Under the pieces are notes generated by a model. The model saw only the letters and a program-made list of their open reading frames with translations, was not told where the DNA came from and ran no database searches. From Runella rosea (lineage in GTDB: Bacteria; Bacteroidota; Bacteroidia; Cytophagales; Spirosomataceae): a DNA stretch of 64,000 nt. This document shows positions 51,712-59,312 of this stretch, piece by piece (positions within the stretch are counted from its first letter, which is position 1; every line of letters starts with the position of its first letter). Location of the stretch: the NCBI RefSeq assembly GCF_003325355.1, contig NZ_CP030850.1:1178001-1242000 (forward strand), written 5' to 3'. A program made the position numbers and the translations under genes.

Positions 51712-52839
51712 CTATTTTTTGACTTGATTCAGTAGTTTTATGAGATAATGGGTACTGTTTTTGACTCCTTCATAAGCATAGGGTATTGCTTCTTGGAGAC
51801 TCATCGGACGGGGCAAAATAGAAGTGGCGTACGAAATCCCCAAATGCGCTAGGTCGGCAGGAGACACCATCAACGCCCCGCATAGCGCTGCTACGGGAAT
51901 GCCGCGCTTTTGAGCAGCACCCGCAATTCCTGCGATGAGTTTCCCTTGCAATGTTTGTTCATCAATTTTTCCTTCCCCCGTTAACACCAAATCGGTATCG
52001 GTCAAATGTGATTCAAAATGGGTCTGTTCCATCACAATTTTAACCCCTTCTTTCAGGGTAGCATTCAGAAAAAATAATGCCCCAAATCCCAAACCACCTG
52101 CCGCTCCCGTGCCCGCAACGTGGGCTATATCTACGTCAAAATCACGTTTTACGACCCCTGCTAAATGCTGCAACCCGAGTTCTAGTTGCGCTACCATCGC
52201 CGCATCTGCCCCCTTCTGAGGCGCATATACGTGTGCCGCGCCGTCTGGTCCGAAAAGCGGAGCTGTTACATCACAAGCTACTTCAACCGTTATTTCGGGT
52301 AAATGTTGGGGCGGATTTATTTGATGAATTTTGGTTAAACTTTCGCCATTGGGGGATAAACCAATGCCATTGACATCCAAAAACTGCCACCCCAAAGCTG
52401 CCGCCATGCCAATGCCGCCGTCGGTAGTAGCGCTACCACCAATGCCGAGAATGATATGACGTGCTCCTTTTTCAGAAGCCTCCAGAATAAGTTGACCAGA
52501 ACCAAATGTTGTGGTTTTGAGAGGATTACGCTCATCTGAGTGAAGTAAGCGCAATCCAGAAGCAGTAGCCATTTCAATGTATGCCGTTTGACCATCGGCA
52601 GAAAGCCCGTAATCTGCTTCAATGCTGCGCCCCAATGGATCGGAAACAAAGGCAGTATGCATTTTACCTCCCGCATTGAGCGTCAGAATCTCGGCGGTTC
52701 CTTCCCCTCCGTCTGCCATAGGAAGCACCACGATTTCAGCTTCTGGAATCACTTCACGAATACCGTCTCTCATGGCCTGACATACTTCATAAGCCGTCAA
52801 GGAACCACGGAATTTATCGGGTGCAAGCAAAAATTTCAT
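51712..52839 (-). CDS. Glycerate kinase (GlxK/GarK type)
   Basis: A 375-residue glycerate 2-kinase that phosphorylates D-glycerate with ATP and links glyoxylate or glycerate use to glycolysis. Family blocks are LLAPDKFRGSLTAYEVCQAM, VLPMADGGEGTAEIL, HIILGIGGSATTDGGIGMAAALGW, DLVLTGEGKIDEQTLQGK and AGAAQKRGIPVAALCGA. The length is typical of this family. It may be transcribed with the downstream DUF3817 gene. A FAD-linked 2-hydroxyacid oxidase elsewhere in the window (16332) could share the pathway; that link is speculative. Confidence 0.93.
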   Translation of the reverse strand: MKFLLAPDKFRGSLTAYEVCQAMRDGIREVIPEAEIVVLPMADGGEGTAEILTLNAGGKMHTAFVSDPLGRSIEADYGLSADGQTAYIEMATASGLRLLHSDERNPLKTTTFGSGQLILEASEKGARHIILGIGGSATTDGGIGMAAALGWQFLDVNGIGLSPNGESLTKIHQINPPQHLPEITVEVACDVTAPLFGPDGAAHVYAPQKGADAAMVAQLELGLQHLAGVVKRDFDVDIAHVAGTGAAGGLGFGALFFLNATLKEGVKIVMEQTHFESHLTDTDLVLTGEGKIDEQTLQGKLIAGIAGAAQKRGIPVAALCGALMVSPADLAHLGISYATSILPRPMSLQEAIPYAYEGVKNSTHYLIKLLNQVKK

Positions 52840-52918
52840 CGTTTAAAGGGAGCAGTAGAAAGTGAGAAGTCAAGAGCACGAACGTAATTTCTACATTTTC
52901 ACTCCTGACTTCTCATTC

Positions 52919-55246
52919 CTAAAATAATATACTTTCGTCGTCGGTTACTTTCGGACGTAAATAGGTATTCATCGTGTCAATTTTCACCCCGCCGCATCCG
53001 ATGTTTACGTCCATTCCGTCTGGTTTATTGAATCGGTCACGACGATACGGAGAGCGATCGTTTCCAGCCAAATCTGGATCGGCGTAGACTTTTTGCATGT
53101 ACAATCCCCACGCAGGCATGGCTATCCGCGCCCCCTGCCCAAGTGCCATTGAGGTAAAGTGAACGTGGTTATCTTCGCCACCTACCCAAACGCCCGTGAC
53201 CAAATTAGGAGTAACCCCCATAAACCAGCCATCAGTATAATCGGAAGTCGTTCCCGTTTTGGCAGCAATCTCGTTATTATCTGCCAATTTGTACTGCGTC
53301 CGCAGACGTTGCGCCGTTCCCCAAGGGTCTTCCACGGCACCGCGCATTACAAACAACATTTGGTAGGCAATGCTTGGGCTAATTACTTCTTTTTCATTCG
53401 GCGGAAACTCCGCCAACAAACGCCCATCTTTATCTTCAATACGGGTTACAAAACGTGGGTCAACATGTTTGCCGCTATTGGCAAAAGTGCAATACGCATT
53501 CACCATTTCGTACACCGAAACGTTAGGGGTTCCCAAACAAATTGTTACATCATTTTCGGGTAGCGGGCTCGTAATCCCCAGTTTATGAGCATATTCCACC
53601 ACCTTCCGAGGACCGACTCTACTCATCAAGTATGCACTAATGGAGTTAACTGACTTTGCCAATGCTTGCCGCAATGTCAGCATTTGACCCGAAAAAGACC
53701 CCGTTGAATTCTTAGGACACCAATCTCCAATGCAAACCTGATGATCCATGATGGTTTCGCAGGGGGTAACGTAGTTTTCGTTAATGGCGGAGCAATACAC
53801 AAATGGTTTAAAAGTGGAGCCTGGTTGGCGCTTGCCCTGATACACTTGGTCGTACTTAAAATGCTTATAATTAATTCCGCCAACCCATGCTTTCACGTCG
53901 CCGTTACGCGGGTCCATCGAGACCATTCCGATGCGCAAAAACTTGTTATAGTACTTAATAGAATCCAGCGGACTCATGATGGTATCCCGATCGCCTCGCC
54001 ACGAAAACACCTTCATTTTGATGGGTTTACGCAATTCAGCCCATATTTTTTCTTCATCTTCTCCCAAAGTACGTTTTAATTCACGGTACCGCCAACTGCG
54101 TTTTACGGCTCTTCTTTCAAAATTGGGGTCAGGTACGTAACCTCCGTTGGTGCCTTTTACCACCCACGGATTCATTTTGAGCTCTTTAAAATGATTGAAA
54201 AACTTAGCTTGCTGGTCTTTCATGTGTTGCTCAGCGGCCTGCTCGGCATAGTCCTGCATCCGAGAATCAAGGGTTGTATATATCCGTAGTCCATCAGTAT
54301 ACAAATCATACTCAGTCCCGTTCTCTTGATTATACTGGGCAAGCCACGTCTTCATCCAATCGCGCAATACTTCTCTAAAATAAGGGGCAGGACCAGTGTT
54401 GTGGTTTTCAATGTTAAAATTCAAACCCAAGGGTTTTAATTTATTCACATAAAATGCCTCCTGCGTCAGAAAACCGTATTTGACCATTTGGCCCATCACC
54501 ACATTCCTGCGCTCCAGGGCCCTTTCTTTAAATACACGCGGGTTGAAACGGGAAGGGTTCTGCAACATCCCTACCAACAAGGCCGCCTCGGTCAAATCCA
54601 GATTCCAGGGTTCTTTCTTAAAATATGTTCTTGACGCGGTCTTAATCCCGTCGGCATTGTTACCAAACGAAACGGTGTTGAGGTACATCGTCATGATTTC
54701 CTGTTTGGTATAATTACGCTCCAACCTCACCGACAGTATCCATTCTTTGGTTTTGGCAATGACGGTTTTGATGAGAGGAAGATCTCCCAAAGCTCCTTTA
54801 TATTTATCGCTTCGGGTTTGAAACAGGTTCTTGGCCAATTGTTGGGTCAGCGTACTTCCTCCACCAGTGGTTCCTTGCTCACTTGAAGCAACACCTTTCA
54901 ACACCCGAAACATCGAGCGTGGGTCAATACCTGAGTGTTTTACAAAACGGGCATCTTCCGTCGCAATAAGGGCTTTGACGATATTAGGCGAAAGCTGGTC
55001 AAACTCAACAGGTGTACGATTTTCGATAAAATACTTAGAAAGTGTCTGTCCATCGGCCGTAAGAATTTCAGAAGCAACCTGACTCTCAGGGTTTTCGATG
55101 GCTTTCAAATCGGGCATTCCGCCAAAAAGCCAAAAGAAATTAAAATAAACGGCGCTTATATATAAAACAGCCCCTCCTATCACAACGGTGGCCAATTGCC
55201 AAAATAAAATAATGGATTTGCGATACTTTCCTTTCAAAAATGCCAT
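52919..55246 (-). CDS. Penicillin-binding protein 1A-type bifunctional peptidoglycan synthase
   Basis: A 775-residue class A PBP that polymerises and cross-links peptidoglycan. A single N-terminal membrane segment (residues 11-40) anchors it. The glycosyltransferase domain shows Glu97 in ATEDARF and GGSTLTQQLAKNLFQTRSDK, and the transpeptidase domain has Ser477-Thr-Phe-Lys480 (PGSTFKPF), SVNSISAYL (SxN) and K663-T-G. All active-site residues are intact. The gene lies between glycerate kinase and the PorW/SprE-like gene; it is probably monocistronic. The symbol is not assigned because PBP1A- and mrcA-type names vary in Bacteroidota. Confidence 0.95.
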   Translation of the reverse strand: MAFLKGKYRKSIILFWQLATVVIGGAVLYISAVYFNFFWLFGGMPDLKAIENPESQVASEILTADGQTLSKYFIENRTPVEFDQLSPNIVKALIATEDARFVKHSGIDPRSMFRVLKGVASSEQGTTGGGSTLTQQLAKNLFQTRSDKYKGALGDLPLIKTVIAKTKEWILSVRLERNYTKQEIMTMYLNTVSFGNNADGIKTASRTYFKKEPWNLDLTEAALLVGMLQNPSRFNPRVFKERALERRNVVMGQMVKYGFLTQEAFYVNKLKPLGLNFNIENHNTGPAPYFREVLRDWMKTWLAQYNQENGTEYDLYTDGLRIYTTLDSRMQDYAEQAAEQHMKDQQAKFFNHFKELKMNPWVVKGTNGGYVPDPNFERRAVKRSWRYRELKRTLGEDEEKIWAELRKPIKMKVFSWRGDRDTIMSPLDSIKYYNKFLRIGMVSMDPRNGDVKAWVGGINYKHFKYDQVYQGKRQPGSTFKPFVYCSAINENYVTPCETIMDHQVCIGDWCPKNSTGSFSGQMLTLRQALAKSVNSISAYLMSRVGPRKVVEYAHKLGITSPLPENDVTICLGTPNVSVYEMVNAYCTFANSGKHVDPRFVTRIEDKDGRLLAEFPPNEKEVISPSIAYQMLFVMRGAVEDPWGTAQRLRTQYKLADNNEIAAKTGTTSDYTDGWFMGVTPNLVTGVWVGGEDNHVHFTSMALGQGARIAMPAWGLYMQKVYADPDLAGNDRSPYRRDRFNKPDGMDVNIGCGGVKIDTMNTYLRPKVTDDESILF

Positions 55247-55436
55247 ATTGAAGTAATTCGTTAATCGTTATCGGTCAACTTTTGTCCAATTTTTTTTAAA
55301 ATTGATGTACAGGTTTTTCCAATTGAAATAGAGTTTAGGTTGTGTAATCAACTTCAAAATGGACAGATGGATAACTATTGCTCTAAACGCAATAATAAGG
55401 ATTTTTTCAGGAACATCAGGCAACCTGATAGACTTA

Positions 55437-57656
55437 TTAGCCATTTTTCTTGATAGATGTGGATTGTTGGGCTTCCAAAACCTCTCGTACACGAGGCAGT
55501 AACGGACTGGTCGGAAAATCTTTAATGAAGCTGTTCAGCGCTTTAAGGTAGGCTTCGCGCCCCTGAAGTTTGCCAAGCAGATAAATCCGAAGCAAGGCAT
55601 ATTTGTCTTCAATTTTACTTCCAGAATAAGTCACCATTGCCATTTCCAGTTGGGCATAAGCCTCTGAGAAATTGGCTTTTTGGTATAACCCTAGTATTTT
55701 CTCGTAATCTTTGAGCGCTTCCAGTTCTAAATTACCCGTGGCGGCAATACTCCCATTGGCCTTTGTCAGTAGCCGGGTGTAGGAAGAGTTTGGAAACTCC
55801 GCCAGCAGCTTAGCTTTCCAATTATCCTGATTATTTTTTTGGTCGGTCAAGAAGAGCAGATAATAAATTTCAGGCTTATAATTTGTCGTTGGGAAACGTT
55901 CTAAAGTGGTCAAAAATGTTTTGACGGCGTTTTCGGGTTCAATTAAACTAAACTTATAAATCTTGCCTAGTTTATAATAAGCGTCTTCCATGCGTTGATT
56001 GGAGGCGTCAAGTTCCTGCTTTCTGAGAGGGATATTACGGTACAACGCATCTTTTTTTGCTTTCCACTCGGGCGAGTCTTTGGTTAATTTTGTAATATCT
56101 GCTCCATCCACGGTTGCTGGCTTTTGACCGTTTGCCACGGGGGTAATATTGTCCGTTTGGGTCAATAAAGTAGCCACTTTTGAACTTCGCCGCCAATCAT
56201 CTTCCAACGCCCGATTTCCCCAACGCTGCTTAAACTCCAATTTTCCCTGATTCAATGCCACGAGGTCGTACAAAACAAAGCGGTCGGCAGGGTCTCCGTT
56301 AAAGTTCAAAGCATTGGCATTGAGGGTTCTAGCCTGCTCCACCAACTTTTGGGCTTCTTTTACTTTTCGCTCTTGTTCTTCAATTTCTTTTTCGATTACA
56401 CCATCCAAAAATTTATCTAAAGTCGCGGGATTCATCTGCGAAAGCCGCTGCAAGCTGTCTTCGGTCCGAATCGTAGTGAGCTGTTTTACGAACTCGTCCA
56501 GCACATCTTTTCGCTCCGTAATCTTTTGAAATTGGGGAGAGGTTCGGGGCAAAAGCGCCAATGAGCTGTCAAAATAGGCTTTGGCTAATTCGTAGTTCTG
56601 GAGTTTATCATAGTACACCTTCGCCATTTCGAGGTAGGTATAGGGCACTTGGGTGGTATTGGTGGTGGTTTGCCGAATAGATTCCTCAAAAAAACGAATG
56701 GCTTTCGGGTAGTTTTTCTTACGCGTTTCAATCACACCCATTGAATAGTACAGGCGGTCGCGCAGGTCACTGTTTTTACGATCATTGAGCATCCGCTTAA
56801 ATCCTCCTTCGGTCGATACCTCGTTGGAGGTCAGGGCTTCGTTTTGCAATGAATTCATGTTTGCAAAAAAACTCAAATCGTACGGAGGTCGATTGCGAAA
56901 CACTTCTTTATAATGGGCATTGGCCGCCTGCGGCTTTTCCAAAAAATCGTACATCTGAGCGGCGGCAAAATGAATTCGTGCCGTTTCTTCCCCTTTGGGC
57001 AACAAATCAAACGTTTCTTCCAAAATCGCCAACGCCAAAATATACTCCTGTTTTTGTTGGTGAAGGTAGGCCTTGACCAAATAGTAATCGCGCGTATTTT
57101 TATCATTTAAGGGCTGACTACGCAAAAATTCAGCCACACTGAGCGCACTGTTGTAATCTTTGGTTTCGACGTAAGCCCGCATCAACCAAATCAACCCCTC
57201 ATGTTTGTCTTCTTCGTCGCGTCCTTTGGCGTTGACATAGCGAAGCGTTTCGATGCCATCCGTAAATTGGCCTTTGTACAAACGCGCTTTACCAATCAGA
57301 ACGTAAGCATTGTCCACCCACTTACTATTTTGATGGCGGTCGGGCACCAACGACGCTTTTTTGATGACATCCTGAAGCAAATCCCCCACGGGTTGCGCTT
57401 CGAGCGAATCCAGTACGGGAAGAATAGGGAGAATTTGATTGTAGTCCTCCTTACGATTTCGCCGCATGGCAATCTCTGCTTCGCGCATTTTGTCGCGGGC
57501 AATGACGTAGGCATTAAATTTAGCATTGAGGTTGTGATACCCCACACTCAATCTTCCGGTACTGTACTGCGAGCAGCCCGTCACAAATGACGTAATTCCC
57601 AACAGCAGAAGCAGTTGGAGCTTTGTAGAATAGGTTAGAAGTTGGTTGACTCGCAT
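55437..57656 (-). CDS. PorW/SprE-like TPR lipoprotein
   Basis: A 739-residue lipoprotein (lipobox VTGC, Cys28) built mainly of TPR-like helical repeats. The mature start GYHNLNAKFNAYVIARDKMREAEIAMRRNRKEDYNQILPILP resembles the SprE/PorW family of Bacteroidota, periplasmic outer-membrane lipoproteins required for gliding motility and for type IX secretion. The repeats include YSMGVIETRKKNYPKAIRFFEESI and TYLEMAKVYYDKLQNYELAKAYFDSSL. If correct, this organism uses type IX secretion. The assignment is moderately confident because TPR proteins are hard to separate by eye. No other gld or por gene lies in the window. Confidence 0.7.
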   Translation of the reverse strand: MRVNQLLTYSTKLQLLLLLGITSFVTGCSQYSTGRLSVGYHNLNAKFNAYVIARDKMREAEIAMRRNRKEDYNQILPILPVLDSLEAQPVGDLLQDVIKKASLVPDRHQNSKWVDNAYVLIGKARLYKGQFTDGIETLRYVNAKGRDEEDKHEGLIWLMRAYVETKDYNSALSVAEFLRSQPLNDKNTRDYYLVKAYLHQQKQEYILALAILEETFDLLPKGEETARIHFAAAQMYDFLEKPQAANAHYKEVFRNRPPYDLSFFANMNSLQNEALTSNEVSTEGGFKRMLNDRKNSDLRDRLYYSMGVIETRKKNYPKAIRFFEESIRQTTTNTTQVPYTYLEMAKVYYDKLQNYELAKAYFDSSLALLPRTSPQFQKITERKDVLDEFVKQLTTIRTEDSLQRLSQMNPATLDKFLDGVIEKEIEEQERKVKEAQKLVEQARTLNANALNFNGDPADRFVLYDLVALNQGKLEFKQRWGNRALEDDWRRSSKVATLLTQTDNITPVANGQKPATVDGADITKLTKDSPEWKAKKDALYRNIPLRKQELDASNQRMEDAYYKLGKIYKFSLIEPENAVKTFLTTLERFPTTNYKPEIYYLLFLTDQKNNQDNWKAKLLAEFPNSSYTRLLTKANGSIAATGNLELEALKDYEKILGLYQKANFSEAYAQLEMAMVTYSGSKIEDKYALLRIYLLGKLQGREAYLKALNSFIKDFPTSPLLPRVREVLEAQQSTSIKKNG

Positions 57657-58105
57657 TAAACGACTCGCTTTCAGGCGTTTGCTTACAAATTATGTGGAAA
57701 ATTCCCGTAAAAATAACGTTTTAGTTGTATGAAAAGTATGCAAGCATGGTGCCAAACGTATTTTTGTTGGGTACATTTACACTCAAAAAACAACATTAAT
57801 GGTCACAATACCAAAGTCCCCCGCTTTTTTTAATCGTTGGATTTCGACGAAGAGACCAGCAAGCACCATTCCTGTTTAACAGTTTCAGTCCAAAAAAGGG
57901 TCTAAGCATCCGAAAAAAGCGTTCTTTTCAATTGTATATTTTATCTTAAATTACATTATTTTATAGATGTATAGTCTATTTTATATCAACTATTTAGACT
58001 ATTATTTATTATTTAGGGCTTAAAAGGCGTTTCGTTCTACATTCAAACCAAACAATAATTAATTTTGTGCGTTGAACTTATTAACCAACAAACAACGGTT
58101 ATATA
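57657..58105. other. Intergenic region with promoter elements and a dyad
   Basis: About 450 AT-rich bases between divergent genes. ATAGTCTA (57971-57978) and TAGACTAT (57995-58002) form a perfect 8-bp dyad with 16-base spacing. TAATTTTG at 58060-58067 matches the Bacteroidota -7 box and could start transcription about 35 bases before the DUF2452 gene. No coding region is convincing. Confidence 0.45.
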
Positions 58106-58543
58106 ATGGTAGAGAACCCTATCAATCCCGACAAAGTAGCTGAAAACCCCGGACTTATGGCGTATGCCCACTCGGTAGGCGGCGCAGTCATTAAGCCCGA
58201 AGATATGGGCAAAGTCAAAGGCAAGGCAGTGTTGGCCATGCGTCAACAAACCGAAAGGCAGCTCGGACAGATTTATCAACAAATGGCAACGCTGGCCCAA
58301 CAAGCCAAAGAGTTGCGTCAGCGCGTTGATGTTTCGGAACGAATTTATGCGGCCCACATGAATTTTGAACCAGTGCTCAACGAAGTTTATTATGTGTACG
58401 AAAAAGAAGACGGCAGCGACGTGCTTTCCATGATTGCACCGGGCGAGTGGGGCCGTTCGTATAAATACAGTCGCTATATTGCCAAAGTTACGATGCTTGC
58501 CGACCACACATGGCACGTCGAATACAATGAAAGTCAGTCATAA
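58106..58543 (+). CDS. DUF2452 family protein
   Basis: A 145-residue cytoplasmic protein of the DUF2452 family: NPINPDKVAENPGLMAYAHSVGGAVIKPEDMGKVKGKAV, then a helical stretch with QQTERQLGQIYQQMATLAQQAKELRQRVDVSERIYAAHMNFEPV that may form a coiled coil, and the C-terminal YVYEKEDGSDVLSMIAPGEWG. The role is unknown. It is monocistronic and ends in a strong stem-loop. Confidence 0.88.
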   Translation: MVENPINPDKVAENPGLMAYAHSVGGAVIKPEDMGKVKGKAVLAMRQQTERQLGQIYQQMATLAQQAKELRQRVDVSERIYAAHMNFEPVLNEVYYVYEKEDGSDVLSMIAPGEWGRSYKYSRYIAKVTMLADHTWHVEYNESQS

Positions 58544-58578
58544 TCAGTTGGATTTGAGTAAATTTCTGTAAACAAACA

Positions 58579-58613
58579 GCGAGCCTTCGGATGATAAACG
58601 TCCGAAGGCTCGC
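58579..58613. terminator. 13-bp perfect stem-loop terminator
   Basis: GCGAGCCTTCGGA (58579-58591) and TCCGAAGGCTCGC (58601-58613) pair perfectly around a 9-base loop. It lies between the convergent DUF2452 gene and small lipoprotein gene, so it probably serves both strands, although the T tract is weak. Confidence 0.75.
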
Positions 58614-58633
58614 TTGTAAATAATACGCTCTGC

Positions 58634-58990
58634 TTATGATAACTTCCATTTAATCATTACCTCCCCCTTGGTGGCTTTCTTAGGATTGTAGCGTATGGTA
58701 AGGGTATCTGGATACCAATCATTGCTGTAAGGCATATCTTCCGCTTTAACAGGAATTATTATTTTTCTATTATACACATAATGGACCAATTCTAATTCCG
58801 CCTCTGAGTTCAAGTTTGATGTGATAGTCAAACGAACACGGTTAGGATTTCTTGATTGCATTTTCAAATAAAAAACCTGAGGTCGAGCTACATTGGAAAT
58901 GTGAATGCACTGCCGACAATCGGTTGCATCTCCGCAATTTTGGAGGAAACCAAATATTAAAACTATCAGTCCTAATCGCCTATTCATCAT
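58634..58990 (-). CDS. Putative small lipoprotein
   Basis: A 118-residue exported protein. The N-terminus MMNRRLGLIVLIFGFLQNCGD has basic residues, a hydrophobic core and a Cys at residue 19, compatible with a lipobox (FLQNC, a poor match at -3). The mature part contains a CRQC pair and a beta-rich domain (RVRLTITSNLNSEAELELVHYVYNRKIIIPV ... LTIRYNPKKATKGEVMIKWKLS). I recognise no family. Composition is normal for the chromosome. It converges with the DUF2452 gene. Function unknown. Confidence 0.6.
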   Translation of the reverse strand: MMNRRLGLIVLIFGFLQNCGDATDCRQCIHISNVARPQVFYLKMQSRNPNRVRLTITSNLNSEAELELVHYVYNRKIIIPVKAEDMPYSNDWYPDTLTIRYNPKKATKGEVMIKWKLS

Positions 58991-59312
58991 TCTGAGTCAA
59001 TTACTTTTTATTTCTTTGACCAATGGATTTAACAAAGTAACTGACATAAATAATAAATAACTTGAAGACCTTACTGATTGTCAACTATTTCAGCATAAAT
59101 TAATTTATCAAAAGTCAATGTATATATTCCTCTCCTGAGTGCGTTCAGGGAGAGGATTTTTTGTGTAAAAACTTTAAATATTGCAACATAATGGCCTCAT
59201 AATTGCGTATTATCAATAAAAAAGTCAAAAATAATTGTCATAGCGGCTAAACTTTTTTATTTTCATCAAGCGTTTGTCATCATAGGCAGACCATGAACCA
59301 AATCCCCCACCT
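58991..59312. other. Intergenic region with an orphan terminator and a leader ORF
   Basis: About 320 AT-rich bases between divergent genes. An intrinsic terminator on the plus strand lies at 59128-59163 with no plus-strand gene before it. A seven-codon reading frame (MNQIPHL, 59293-59316) overlaps the GTG start codon of the DUF5686 gene. Confidence 0.5.
59128..59163 (+). terminator. Orphan intrinsic terminator
   Basis: TCCTCTCCTGA (59128-59138) pairs with TCAGGGAGAGGA (59145-59156, one bulge) and is followed by TTTTTTG. The nearest upstream plus-strand gene ends at 58543 and has its own stem-loop, so it may end a small RNA or act as an attenuator for the downstream gene. Confidence 0.6.

Noticed and set aside
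55268..55492. 74-residue minus-strand frame between PBP1A and the PorW/SprE-like gene
   Set aside because: It overlaps the 3' end of the PorW/SprE-like gene in another frame and is strongly basic, with no recognisable features.
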